Notes: generated by a model not told the origin, from the sequence alone. A DNA stretch of 37,911 nucleotides from Paracoccaceae bacterium (GCA_027489355.1 JAIXZY010000064.1:1-37911); one strand, 5' to 3'. Positions 1-8,472 are shown, counted from the stretch's first letter. Numbers and translations: made by a program.

Positions 1-41
1 AACACCCTCGGGGCATACCGTACCAATCCAAGGTACACCGG

Positions 42-118
<77 letters not shown>

Positions 119-147
119 TAATCCCGAAATATATCAAAGACATGCGC

Positions 148-169
148 AGCGCCCCTCGGGGCGCTTTTT
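148..169 (+). terminator. Rho-independent terminator of the tRNA gene
   Basis: A 7-bp perfect stem AGCGCCC (148-154) / GGGCGCT (159-165) with loop CTCG is followed by a T5 run (165-169), 30 nt after the tRNA CCA end. It separates the tRNA transcript from what follows. Confidence 0.9.
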
Positions 170-424
170 GCATTCGTGCGTTCTACATCAACGCCACATC
201 AACACCGTAAACGAAAAACTGCAGCACAACGCATAGGCGCGCAGCCGCAGGAAGCGGCGGGCAACTCGCAGTTGCGCGCGATTCCGGTTCCCGCCATCAT
301 CACCGCGCGGTTCGAACGGTATTGGATTGATGATGAAGAACGTTGCGCTGGTTTTCGCTGACTTGATTGCCCACGAACAAGGGCGCGGCCTCGGTGTACC
401 CGGTCCGCTTGCCGCATAACGAAG
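170..424. other. tRNA-to-defence-gene spacer, no supported gene
   Basis: About 255 bases lie between the tRNA terminator and the helicase-nuclease gene. Short frames exist on both strands, but none resembles a known family. A short hairpin GCAACT/AGTTGC (261-275) and a 19-nt motif at 185-203 that recurs near 31841 are present. No integrase gene is visible, and the promoter of the downstream gene must lie here, but I cannot place it. Confidence 0.5.
185..203 (+). repeat. 19-nt direct repeat, left copy (att-like candidate)
   Basis: ACATCAACGCCACATCAAC here matches ACATCAACGCCACGTCAAC at 31841-31859 with one difference. This copy lies 66 nt beyond the tRNA 3' end. It could be a boundary repeat of an integrated segment, but the tRNA 3' end itself is not duplicated, so a chance match is possible. 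Confidence 0.3.
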
Positions 425-3400
425 ATGACGATCTCGACAGAGGAAATTCTGCGATACTGGCGGACTTCGCTTGCCGATGGGGCACTGGGCGAAGGGAAGT
501 TCACGCAAGCCGACCGCCAGCGGTTTGTTGACGTCCCGGGCGAGGCGCTGAAGACTGGCGTTTTGCCGGACGAGGTGGTGGAGCGTGTGTTCCGCAGCCA
601 GGCATCGGCCAAGGCGATGGGCGTTCGGTTCTGGCCCTTGGTGATGGCGCGGAAGTCGTCGCATGGGGCAGCACGCGCAGGCGGCCTGCCGGGAATCGTT
701 GCGCCCGTGGTGACCGAAGCGACGGTTGATCGGGCAGGGCGGATCATCCCTTCACGGAATGCCTTGGCGCGCGATCTCTTGACCCCTTTGCCCTCCGGCG
801 AGTTTGCCATCGGATCGGTTGACGCGCTGGACTCGTTTCTGACGGAAAGTCCCTTGCCGGACATGGCAGGCGAGGGCGCTTGGCAGGAATACCTTGGTCA
901 TTGCCGCAAGATGGTCGATGCGGTTTCCCAGGGCTGGCCGCGTGGCGATGCGGATTACCAGCCGATCGGTTTAGGGTTTCTCGAACTCGCCGAAGATGCC
1001 AACGCCACGGTGCGCGGCATCCTTGATCTCTACGACAAGCTCCTCGCCGAAAAGCCCGCTGCCCCGTTGCTTGAGCAGATCGTGCAGCCCCGGAAGGTCA
1101 CTAGTGGCCTTAACCACCGGATCGAGCGGGAATTCGCACGCCGCCTCGGTCATTCGAACGCGAGCTTCCCTTTGGCAGAGCATCAGAGGCAAGTCTTAGC
1201 TTGGCTGGACGCGTCCTCGCCGGGCGAGGTCATTGCCGTAAATGGCCCGCCGGGCACAGGCAAGACGACCATGCTGCTGTCGGCGGTTGCGGGGCTCTGG
1301 GTGCGTGCCGCATTGCACGGGGATGACCCGCCGGTGATTGTGGCTGCGTCCTCGAACAACCAAGCCGTCACGAACATCATTGACGCCTTCGGGAAGGACT
1401 TTGGCAAAGGGGAGGGGCCTTTCGCCGGGCGCTGGCTGCCTGAGGTTGAAAGCTTCGGGATGTTCCTCGCTTCGCATTCGCGGCGACTGGATGCGGCGCG
1501 TCGCTACCAGACCGAAGAGTTTCAGACCGAGCGAGAAACGGTTGCCTACGTCCAGCGCGCAAAGGAAGCGTACCTGCAGGCCGCCAATAGCGCCTTTCCA
1601 GACATGCCGAACCCTGACGTGGCGTCTGTGGTGTCGGCCCTTCAAAAGCGGATGGCATCGGAGGTCGAGAAGCTTTCTCGCATCGATAGCGCAGCCAATG
1701 CACGCCAAGCGGCCACTGAAGCCCTAAGAGCGCAACTTGGCCCTGACCCGGAAGCAATGGAGGCTAGACGGGCAGAAGACGTAGCCCAGCGCACCGCCGC
1801 GCTTGAGAAGCTGCGGGAGGCGAGGGCGGCGCTAGATCGGTATCTGGCTTCGGAGTCCTCGTTGACAGCGGTCGTTGGGTTCCTCTCTTCGATCAAAGAA
1901 AAGCGCGCCTTGCGTGCGCGGCTGGCGATCGGCGATCTGTTGCCAGGCTTGGAGAACGCAAAGCGCGTCAGCGAGATCGAGGATAGGGTCAGAACCGAAC
2001 TGGGATCAGCAGAGGACGCGCTGAAGGCGGCAGAACGGGCCCTGCTCAGGGCGAGGGCCCTGCGGCGCGAGTTCCTTGAGGCGGAAAGGGGCTGGGAAGC
2101 CGCGGCTTCTGCCTTCGGCGGTGGCGATGACAGCGCGGAACTGGAACGCCGTGCAGACCTCGAAACTCGCTTCCCGTTGTTCCTGTTGGCGACGCACTAT
2201 TGGGAAGGGCGCTGGCTTCTGGCGATGGAGGCTGACCTTGCCGCTATCGTTGCTGCGAAGGGGAAGAACGGCAAGGCGACTGTCATTCCCCGGTGGCATC
2301 GTCGGATGATGTTGACGCCTTGCGCCGTGGCCACCTTCGCTAGCCTGCCCGGCAAGATGACCTATACGCGGCGCGACGGCGGGAAGTGGGCAACCGAGTA
2401 CCTTTTCGACTTCATCGACCTCTTGATCGTCGACGAAGCTGGTCAGGTTCTGCCGGAAGTCGCCGGAGCATCATTCTCCCTCGCGAAACGTGCCCTGGTC
2501 ATTGGCGATACGCAGCAGATCGAGCCAATCTCGTCGGTGCCGCGACCGGTTGACGTCGGCAACCTGCGAAACTGCGGGCTGCTGGGTGGCGAGGCCGACA
2601 TCGATGCGCTTGCTGCTCGCGGAATTTGCAGCACCAGCGGCAGTGCCATGCGCCTCGCGCAAGAGGCCTGCCGTGTCTCGCCCTATGCTGATCTTGAGAA
2701 GGGGCTCTACCTCTTCGAACATCGGCGGTGCTATGATGAGATTATCAGCTTCAGCAACGCCTTGTGCTATAAGGGAAAGCTCCGGCCGCTCAGGGGAAAG
2801 GCGCCTTCGGATGCAGGACTTCCGGCGCTTGGATATCTCCATATTGATGGTCGGGCGGTAACCTCGGGCAGCAGTCGGGCCAACCTGCTTGAGGCTCAGA
2901 CGATCGCCGCCTGGCTTGACGAAAACCGCGCTGGCTTGGAGGCCCGCTATCGTAGGCCACTTGAGCAGATCGTTGGGATCGTCACGCCCTTTGGCCGACA
3001 GGTGCGCGAAATCCGCGATGCCTGTGCCAGCCGGAGGATTTCGGTTGATGGGCGCGAAGGCATGACCATTGGCACGGTCCACGCCCTCCAGGGTGCCGAA
3101 CGGCCGGTCGTGATCTTTTCCCCCGTCTATTCGAAGCACGCCGACGGTGGCTTTATCGATGCATCGCCCAGCATGCTGAATGTCACCGTCTCTCGGGCCA
3201 AGGATAGCTGCCTCGTCTTCGGCGACATGGATGTCATGGCCGCCGCCCAGGCCGGTTCGCCCCGTTCGATCTTGTCGGAGTTCCTTTTTGCTTCAGAGAC
3301 CAATGCGCTCGAGTTTGCCGCCGAGCCCCGGACGGACCTGAAACAAGGAAGCGGCCAGATCCAGATGCTGCGGGATGCCGCCGGGCACGATGCCTTCTTG

Positions 3401-3823
3401 CTGGACGCACTTTCTGCGGGTGGGCGGCGCTACACGATCGTCAGCCCCTGGGTGATCGCGGGCACGATGGAACGCGTCGGGCTGATCGCCGCCTTCGAAG
3501 GGGCTATACGCCGAGGTGCCGAGATCGACGTCTTTGCCGACCCCTTGCTAAACGAGGGACCGGCCGCGGGTGGCCTAACCCAGATGGAAGCGGTCGAGAA
3601 GGTCTTTGCCAGGATCGGGGTCCGTCTCCACAAGCTGCCAAAGCTGCACAGCAAGATCGTGGCGATCGACAATGACCTTCTGTGTATCGGGTCTTACAAC
3701 TGGCTCAGCGCCGATCGACAGGGCCAGTACGCGCGGCACGAGACTTCCTTCGTCTACCGTGGGCCGCACCTCGGGGACGAGATTCGTACGATTGTGGGCA
3801 GCCTTGTTCGCCGGGAAAAGTAG
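425..3823 (+). CDS. mkoC: SF1 helicase-PLD nuclease fusion, Mokosh type II (MkoC-like) defence protein
   Basis: This 1132-residue protein joins a UPF1/COG1112-type superfamily 1 helicase to a C-terminal phospholipase-D-fold nuclease. Visible motifs are Walker A GPPGTGKT (residues 274-281), motif II DEAG (670-673), motif III GDTQQ (694-698) and motif VI VTVSRAK (from 920). A charged, probably coiled-coil segment lies at about 360-620 between the Walker A and DEAG halves. The PLD signature HxKx4D is H1075/K1077/D1082, followed by GSYNW. Only one HKD motif is visible, so an active nuclease would probably need a dimer. In the published Mokosh anti-phage systems, type II is a single gene with exactly this helicase-PLD fusion, while type I splits it and adds a kinase. 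The gene is monocistronic and directly downstream of tRNA-fMet, a typical defence-island position. The start at 425 has only a weak GAAG ribosome site. The family assignment rests on architecture alone. Confidence 0.85.
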   Translation: MTISTEEILRYWRTSLADGALGEGKFTQADRQRFVDVPGEALKTGVLPDEVVERVFRSQASAKAMGVRFWPLVMARKSSHGAARAGGLPGIVAPVVTEATVDRAGRIIPSRNALARDLLTPLPSGEFAIGSVDALDSFLTESPLPDMAGEGAWQEYLGHCRKMVDAVSQGWPRGDADYQPIGLGFLELAEDANATVRGILDLYDKLLAEKPAAPLLEQIVQPRKVTSGLNHRIEREFARRLGHSNASFPLAEHQRQVLAWLDASSPGEVIAVNGPPGTGKTTMLLSAVAGLWVRAALHGDDPPVIVAASSNNQAVTNIIDAFGKDFGKGEGPFAGRWLPEVESFGMFLASHSRRLDAARRYQTEEFQTERETVAYVQRAKEAYLQAANSAFPDMPNPDVASVVSALQKRMASEVEKLSRIDSAANARQAATEALRAQLGPDPEAMEARRAEDVAQRTAALEKLREARAALDRYLASESSLTAVVGFLSSIKEKRALRARLAIGDLLPGLENAKRVSEIEDRVRTELGSAEDALKAAERALLRARALRREFLEAERGWEAAASAFGGGDDSAELERRADLETRFPLFLLATHYWEGRWLLAMEADLAAIVAAKGKNGKATVIPRWHRRMMLTPCAVATFASLPGKMTYTRRDGGKWATEYLFDFIDLLIVDEAGQVLPEVAGASFSLAKRALVIGDTQQIEPISSVPRPVDVGNLRNCGLLGGEADIDALAARGICSTSGSAMRLAQEACRVSPYADLEKGLYLFEHRRCYDEIISFSNALCYKGKLRPLRGKAPSDAGLPALGYLHIDGRAVTSGSSRANLLEAQTIAAWLDENRAGLEARYRRPLEQIVGIVTPFGRQVREIRDACASRRISVDGREGMTIGTVHALQGAERPVVIFSPVYSKHADGGFIDASPSMLNVTVSRAKDSCLVFGDMDVMAAAQAGSPRSILSEFLFASETNALEFAAEPRTDLKQGSGQIQMLRDAAGHDAFLLDALSAGGRRYTIVSPWVIAGTMERVGLIAAFEGAIRRGAEIDVFADPLLNEGPAAGGLTQMEAVEKVFARIGVRLHKLPKLHSKIVAIDNDLLCIGSYNWLSADRQGQYARHETSFVYRGPHLGDEIRTIVGSLVRREK

Positions 3824-3912
3824 CTTGGCTGACATGAGTTCGGCGTGAACGAGACAACAGTGGGCCATCTCTTTCTTCGGAACTCCCACCTCTTTCTTGG
3901 GCAGCGAAACCT

Positions 3913-4065
3913 TTAGCCGGGCCGGAAGGTGCGCGGCATGCGGAGCGTGGCGTGTTTCTCGAAGGAATTCGGCCCGCCTCGCTTCTTATCGGGATCCTTT
4001 GCAGGCAGGGGTGGGGCATTGCCGAGCAACCCACTGATTTTTCTAAGCGAATCAGATTTGTCCAT
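3913..4065 (-). CDS. possible 50-residue basic protein, unknown
   Basis: This short frame starts ATG at 4065 (MDKSDSLRKISGLLGN) and ends with FRPG and a TAA stop. It is rich in Lys/Arg and Pro, and G/C-ending codons increase toward its end as in real genes here. I do not recognise the family. It lies convergent to the helicase-nuclease gene and just downstream, in its orientation, of the thiolase scrap. It might be a gene remnant rather than a functional gene. Confidence 0.3.
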   Translation of the reverse strand: MDKSDSLRKISGLLGNAPPLPAKDPDKKRGGPNSFEKHATLRMPRTFRPG

Positions 4066-4108
4066 CTCTATGCGATCATCGCCACGACTTGATCCCGATT
4101 GACACGCG

Positions 4109-4200
4109 GCCAATTCCAACGCCGCAGTTCCGGTGTTCCGTGCACCCGACATGCCAAGGGGGGTGACCAAGGGCAATCGCCCCTTCATTTCAGCCCAGGG
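4109..4200 (-). pseudogene. fragment of thiolase C-terminus, frameshifted
   Basis: Read leftward, this stretch encodes AIALGHP in one frame and then PLGMSGARNTGTAALELA in the next. Together they reproduce the catalytic-His loop of thiolases. The same segment of the intact thiolase at 6176-7384 reads AIALGHPLGMSGARITGTAA. The frame break sits in a run of six C residues, consistent with a one-base insertion. No other part of a thiolase gene is nearby, so this is a short relic of a second thiolase copy or of a rearrangement at the end of the operon. Confidence 0.75.
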
Positions 4201-4277
4201 GCGGGTCATCATAGATGATACCGAGCGTCGCGTTTGGACGAAGGCGAATTGTCGGCTCAAATCTCGAAGACCTTCCG

Positions 4278-4304
4278 GATCAGTCTTCCAACGGAAGACT
4301 GATC
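4278..4304 (-). terminator. 12-bp perfect hairpin beyond the leftward operon
   Basis: GATCAGTCTTCC and GGAAGACTGATC form a perfect 12-bp stem around an AAC loop, about 80 nt downstream of the cupin stop codon. No U-tract follows on either strand, so it may act as an RNA 3'-end stabiliser or a bidirectional terminator aided by Rho. Confidence 0.5.
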
Positions 4305-4342
4305 GGTCCGGCAGGAGGCGTATTAGAATGTGGGCCGTACCC

Positions 4343-4361
4343 GGCGGCCCCTTGGGCCGCC
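4343..4361 (-). terminator. GC-only hairpin after the cupin gene
   Basis: GGCGGCCC (4343-4350) and GGGCCGCC (4354-4361) pair perfectly around a CTT loop, 26 nt beyond the cupin stop at 4387. It lacks a U-tract. It is likely part of the 3' end of the leftward seven-gene transcript. Confidence 0.45.
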
Positions 4362-4386
4362 CGGATCGACACTGCCAATCGGAGCC

Positions 4387-4740
4387 TCAAACCGCTGGCC
4401 GCAAGGCTTCCCAGTTTGGCGGCGTGACCGCAAAGAACCCGGTGGTTGTACCCTTGGATTTGTAGCGCAGCGGCGTGTCCTTCGGCAGCCAGATCATATC
4501 GCCGGGCTGCATAGCATGCTCTACGCCGCCGACCTCGATCGAAAAGCTCGTCTCGACGCTGTGGCAGATCCAGACTTCATCGTACCAGAGCGTGAAGGGG
4601 ATGTCGCAATCGCGGAACCAGACGGTGCCGGCTGCCATGCTCGCTCCGTCCTTGTCGTCGATTTGGACATGAGTAGACCCCCCGCGTGGCGACCAGTTCT
4701 GCGTCAGGTCGGCCATCCGGCACAGTTTCACCTTGGACAT
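4387..4740 (-). CDS. small cupin protein (EutQ/DUF861-like)
   Basis: This 117-residue single-domain cupin has the two half-motifs typical of the fold. A region around FTLWYDEVWICHSVETSFSI contributes metal-binding Glu/His candidates, and MQPGDMIWLPKDTPL forms the G(X)5PXG-like turn. Proteins of this EutQ/DUF861 type often sit in amine or amino-acid catabolic operons, with catalytic or sensory roles that are rarely known. The start has a very strong Shine-Dalgarno (AGGAAAGGAG) in the 18-nt gap after the amine oxidase gene. It is the last gene of the leftward operon. Its chemistry cannot be told from sequence; enzymatic metal-dependent activity and a structural or regulatory role are both open. 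Confidence 0.8.
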   Translation of the reverse strand: MSKVKLCRMADLTQNWSPRGGSTHVQIDDKDGASMAAGTVWFRDCDIPFTLWYDEVWICHSVETSFSIEVGGVEHAMQPGDMIWLPKDTPLRYKSKGTTTGFFAVTPPNWEALRPAV

Positions 4741-4758
4741 CGTGCTGCTCCTTTCCTG

Positions 4759-6120
4759 TCAGATCTCGGCCGCGGCCAGAATTTGCCTTGCTGCGGCCTC
4801 GCCGGCTGCAAGCGCGCCTTCCATGTAGCCACGGAATTCGAGGGCCATGTGGGTTCCGGCCCAGTGAAAGGGTCCGACCGAAGCGCGCAGAGCCGCGCCG
4901 TACTGGGTCAACTGACCGGGAACCATGAAGGGGCTTGAGGCACCACCGGACCATTCTTCATCGGCCCAGACCTGAAGGTGGAACTCCAGCGGCGCCAGCG
5001 CCTCGGGGCCAAGTGCTTGGGACAGGACGCCCAGCACGGCGCTGCGCCGTCCAGCCGGATCCAGGGGATCGACCCGAAGCGACGCCTTGCCGGAAAAGAG
5101 CGCGATCATCGCGCCATGCCCGGGGTCCGCGCCGCTGATATCCAGGGCGGCGGTAAGGGCGCCGCTGGTAGATATGACGTGGCCATTCAGCCCCTTCTCG
5201 CGCCAGAACGGGCGGTCGTAAACGATGACAGCCTTGGAGTTGCGACCGTTCGGGAAGCGCTGGTGCAAAAGCCTGCGCGGCGCAGGCAGCGCGGGAGAGA
5301 AGGGGATCTGCTGGATCATCGCGGGCGAGCAGGCAAAGATCACACGACGCGCGGCGAAGCGCCCGGCGTCGGTTTCGATTTCAACCGCCTTCTCGGTCCA
5401 CGTCACGCGCCGAGCGGGAGTACCGAGGAAGACGTCTTCCTCAAGATCCCGGGCCATGCCCTCGGAAACGGCCTGCGCGCCCCATAGATGTTCTGACATG
5501 CCGCCGGTTTCCACGTCCGACATGAAGCGCGGGCCACCGCAACCTCGCAGCTTCTGGATCAGTTCCAGCGCGGAAACCTCTTCCGGCATGACGCCGTAAT
5601 AGGCGCCGGGCAGCCGAAGCAACGCATCGCGCGCCATGCCCGGCGGCAGGATTTCACGCACCCAGCTGTCATAGGTCATCCGGTCAAGGCGCGCGGCAAG
5701 GTCGCCTTCCCAGGGATTGGCCGGCAGAGCCTCGAATACCTGGTACAGCGTCTTGAACGCCTCGGTATAGGCGGCCCAGTCCGTCTTGCTCATGCCAGGA
5801 ATGGTGCCCATCGGGCCGCGGAAGGTCTTGTCGTCATGTATGCAGACGCGGTCTCCGGTGACGAACTGGCGGCGGACCGGAACGGCGTAGCGTTCGACCA
5901 GACGATACATGCGCATGTGGCTTTTCGAGACCCACTGCCCGCCCAGGTCGATGCGGCGGCCAAGGGTCGGGCTGTGCGGCGAAAGGGTCAGCCCGCCCAC
6001 CCGGTCGCGGGCCTCGAGAACGGCGACCGAGTGCCCGGCCTCTTTCAGTTGCAGCGCGGCATAAAGGCCCGACAGGCCGGCGCCGATGACGATGGTATCG
6101 CGTCTAACAGCCTCGTTCAT
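4759..6120 (-). CDS. FAD-dependent amine oxidase (flavin monoamine oxidase family)
   Basis: This 453-residue flavoenzyme begins MNEAVRRDTIVIGAGLSGL, the dinucleotide-binding GxGxxG with a downstream Glu in EARDRVGG. The C-terminal FAD motif is GTHMALEFRGYMEGAL. The segment NSKAVIVYDRPFWRE contains the lysine that in monoamine oxidases bridges flavin and solvent. The covalent-flavin Cys of mammalian enzymes is absent (WSGGASS in its place), so FAD should be non-covalent. The family oxidises amines to imines/aldehydes with O2, giving H2O2 and, after hydrolysis, ammonia. The start at 6120 is preferred over an upstream in-frame codon because AAGGAAAGG precedes it and the FAD motif then sits at the N-terminus as usual. 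No signal peptide is visible, so it is cytoplasmic. It lies between the thiolase and cupin genes. Confidence 0.9.
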   Translation of the reverse strand: MNEAVRRDTIVIGAGLSGLYAALQLKEAGHSVAVLEARDRVGGLTLSPHSPTLGRRIDLGGQWVSKSHMRMYRLVERYAVPVRRQFVTGDRVCIHDDKTFRGPMGTIPGMSKTDWAAYTEAFKTLYQVFEALPANPWEGDLAARLDRMTYDSWVREILPPGMARDALLRLPGAYYGVMPEEVSALELIQKLRGCGGPRFMSDVETGGMSEHLWGAQAVSEGMARDLEEDVFLGTPARRVTWTEKAVEIETDAGRFAARRVIFACSPAMIQQIPFSPALPAPRRLLHQRFPNGRNSKAVIVYDRPFWREKGLNGHVISTSGALTAALDISGADPGHGAMIALFSGKASLRVDPLDPAGRRSAVLGVLSQALGPEALAPLEFHLQVWADEEWSGGASSPFMVPGQLTQYGAALRASVGPFHWAGTHMALEFRGYMEGALAAGEAAARQILAAAEI

Positions 6121-6175
6121 CCGATTGCCTTTCCTTGGCTGGTCTGTCGCCGGCCTGGCCGGCCGAAGGGGGCGG

Positions 6176-7384
6176 TCATGCGCGTTCCAGCGCAATGGAA
6201 ATGCCCTGGCCCACGCCGATGCACATGGTGGACAGGGACCTGCGCCCGCCGGTCAGGCCCAGCTGCAGCGCCGCCGTGCCGGTGATCCTTGCCCCCGACA
6301 TCCCCAGCGGGTGACCAAGCGCGATGGCACCGCCGTTCGGGTTCACCCGCGGATCGTCGTCGGCGATGCCCAGCAGGCGAAGTGCGGCCAGCCCCTGCGC
6401 GGCGAAGGCTTCGTTCAACTCGATCACGTCGAAATCGCTTTGGGTCAGGCCCAGCCGCGCCATCAGTTTCTGGCTGGCGGGGGCCGGGCCGATGCCCATG
6501 ACGCGCGGCGGCACTCCGGCCGTGGCGCCGCCCAGCACGCGGGCGAGCGGGGTCAGGCCATGCGCCGTCACCGCCCGGGCCGAGGCCAGGATCAGCGCCG
6601 CCGCGCCGTCATTGACCCCCGAGGCATTGCCCGCCGTGATGGACCCGCCCGCGAAGAGCGGCGCCAGCTTGCCCAGGGCCTCCATCGAGGTGACGCGGGG
6701 ATGTTCATCGCGGTCCACCAGAAGGGGCGGGCCCTTGCGCTGCGGAACGGCGACAGGGGTGATCTCTTGCGCAAGCCTGCCGCTGACCTGCGCCGCCGCT
6801 GCCCTGCTCTGCGAGGCCAGCGCCATGGCATCCTGGGCGTCGCGGCTGATGCCGTGCTCATCGGCCACGTTCTGCGCCGTCTGGGGCATGGAGTCCGTTC
6901 CATGGGCGGCATGCATGGCCGGGTTCACGAAGCGCCAGCCGATCGTGGTATCGTGGATCTCGGCATGCCGGGAAAAGGCAGCATCCGCTTTTGGCATAAC
7001 GAAGGGTGCGCGCGACATGCTTTCGACGCCGCCCGCCACCACCAATTCCGCCTGACCAGCGGCGATCATCCGCGCCCCGGCCAGGACGGCATCCATCCCC
7101 GAGCCGCAAAGCCGGTTGATCGTCGTTCCCGTGACGCCGACCGGCAGGCCGGCCAGAAGGGTGGCCATTCTGGCGACGTTGCGGTTGTCTTCGCCCGCCT
7201 GGTTCGCACAGCCGAGGATGACGTCATCGACCCGGTCCCAGTCGACGCCCGGGTTGCGCGACACCAGGGCCCGCAGCGGCACGGCGGCAAGGTCGTCCGG
7301 GCGTACGGCGGACAAGGCGCCGCCGAACCGTCCGATGGGGGTGCGGATGTAGTCGCAGATATAGACCGGGGTCATGGTGGACAT
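6176..7384 (-). CDS. pcaF: acetyl-CoA acyltransferase, 3-oxoadipyl-CoA thiolase type
   Basis: This 402-residue thiolase has the nucleophilic Cys in INRLCGSGMDAV, the NEAFAAQ loop, the His in AIALGHPLGMSGAR and the C-terminal Cys in STMCIGVGQG. Segments such as YICDYIRTPIGRFGGALS, GCANQAGEDNRNVARMA and DTTIGWRFVNP are those of the PcaF/PaaJ group. That group cleaves 3-oxoadipyl-CoA to succinyl-CoA and acetyl-CoA. It therefore suggests that the pathway yields a six-carbon dicarboxyl-CoA or a close relative, though substrate specificity is inference. Two in-frame ATGs (7384 and 7375) are close together; I chose the first. It sits between the class IV aminotransferase (125-nt gap) and the amine oxidase (55-nt gap). 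Confidence 0.92.
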   Translation of the reverse strand: MSTMTPVYICDYIRTPIGRFGGALSAVRPDDLAAVPLRALVSRNPGVDWDRVDDVILGCANQAGEDNRNVARMATLLAGLPVGVTGTTINRLCGSGMDAVLAGARMIAAGQAELVVAGGVESMSRAPFVMPKADAAFSRHAEIHDTTIGWRFVNPAMHAAHGTDSMPQTAQNVADEHGISRDAQDAMALASQSRAAAAQVSGRLAQEITPVAVPQRKGPPLLVDRDEHPRVTSMEALGKLAPLFAGGSITAGNASGVNDGAAALILASARAVTAHGLTPLARVLGGATAGVPPRVMGIGPAPASQKLMARLGLTQSDFDVIELNEAFAAQGLAALRLLGIADDDPRVNPNGGAIALGHPLGMSGARITGTAALQLGLTGGRRSLSTMCIGVGQGISIALERA

Positions 7385-7509
7385 CTCGGTTCGCGCTGGC
7401 TGTTGGATGCTCCCGCCCGCAGCAGGGATCGGGAGTGGCCGAGGCCCGTTACCCACGCCCCGCCAGGCGGTGCTTGCGGGACGTTGGGTGAAGGCCGGCA
7501 GGGCGGCTC

Positions 7510-8472
7510 TCAGTAGTAATTGATCGGGAAGCTGTATTCGGGGTCCGAATGCGCGTCCCAATACCCTTTCCAGATCGACCTTGTGATCGGACCCACCTGC
7601 CCATCGCCCACCGGGGTGCCGTCCAGCACCGTGATCGGCATGACGCCGCCGGCGGTGGTGACGAACATGATTTCGTCGCAGGCATAGGCCAGGTCGACCG
7701 GGATGTCGTCGATGACCCAGGGCAAGCCCAGCTTGTCCGCGACAGCCAGAACCGATTTGCGCGTCACCCCTTCGAGCACGCCGCGCCGGGGGGTAAAGAG
7801 CTTGCCGTCCTTGACCAGGACGATGTTGAAGCCAGACCCCTCGGTCAGGTTGCCGTCGCCGTCCGTCAGGATGGGGTACATCGCGCCACGGTCCCGCGCC
7901 TCGAAGATGGCGCGGGTGAAATCGCCCCATTGCAGGTTCTTCACCGTGGGATCGATCGCCCCTGGCGGCACGCGCCGGACTGAGCGGGCGACGACCGCCG
8001 AGCCTCCGGTCTTCTGCACCTCTTCGCCCATGACCCAGAGGAAGGGCGTGACCATGAGGTAGCAGTGGTTGGGGCAGTCCTCGGGCGCGTACTGGCGCAC
8101 ATAGCGCAGCCCGCGCGTGACGATGACCATCACATAGGCGTCGCGGATGCCGCTGAGCGCGGTCATCTCGACCAGGCGGTCGCGGATTTCCTGGCGCGGG
8201 ATCGGGCTATTCATCCGCAGCTTCTTCATGCTGGCTTCGAAGCGGTCAAGGTGATCGTCCAGCCGGAAGAACCGGCCGTTCCAGACCGCTGGCACGTCGT
8301 AGGTCAGGTCCGATTTCAGGAAGCCCTGGTCCAGTAGGGGAATCTTCGCTTCGGCCACGGGGACGTAATCCCCGCCGACCCAGGCAATGCCCTTGGCAAA
8401 GACGTTCGTGCTCGCTTCCAGCTCGGCGCAGCGCCTGCGGTAGTCGTCGAAAATGTAATCGGTGTAGGACAT
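7510..8472 (-). CDS. class IV aminotransferase resembling (R)-selective amine transaminases
   Basis: This 320-residue fold-type IV PLP enzyme has its Schiff-base lysine at K178 (DPTVKNLQWGDF) and cofactor-binding segments TEGSGFN and TTAGG. Long stretches match what I recall of the fungal/Arthrobacter (R)-amine transaminases rather than ordinary IlvE: IPLLDQGFLKSDLTYDV, WNGRFFRLDDHLDRF, VIVTRGL, FLWVM and a C-terminal YSFPINYY. The pocket residues Y58 and V60 are kept. Where those enzymes have FVE before VIVTRG, this one has YVM (113-115), replacing an active-site Glu by Met. The likely reaction is transfer of an amino group between a primary amine or D-configured amine and a 2-oxo acid. It starts 15 nt after the class III enzyme, so the two are probably translationally linked. 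An amino-acid substrate remains possible. Confidence 0.85.
   Translation of the reverse strand: MSYTDYIFDDYRRRCAELEASTNVFAKGIAWVGGDYVPVAEAKIPLLDQGFLKSDLTYDVPAVWNGRFFRLDDHLDRFEASMKKLRMNSPIPRQEIRDRLVEMTALSGIRDAYVMVIVTRGLRYVRQYAPEDCPNHCYLMVTPFLWVMGEEVQKTGGSAVVARSVRRVPPGAIDPTVKNLQWGDFTRAIFEARDRGAMYPILTDGDGNLTEGSGFNIVLVKDGKLFTPRRGVLEGVTRKSVLAVADKLGLPWVIDDIPVDLAYACDEIMFVTTAGGVMPITVLDGTPVGDGQVGPITRSIWKGYWDAHSDPEYSFPINYY

Noticed and set aside
188-864. overlapping leftward frames before and within the start of the helicase-nuclease gene as an integrase or antitoxin
   Set aside because: No tyrosine recombinase motifs or other family signatures are seen; they are shadows of the large gene and spacer.
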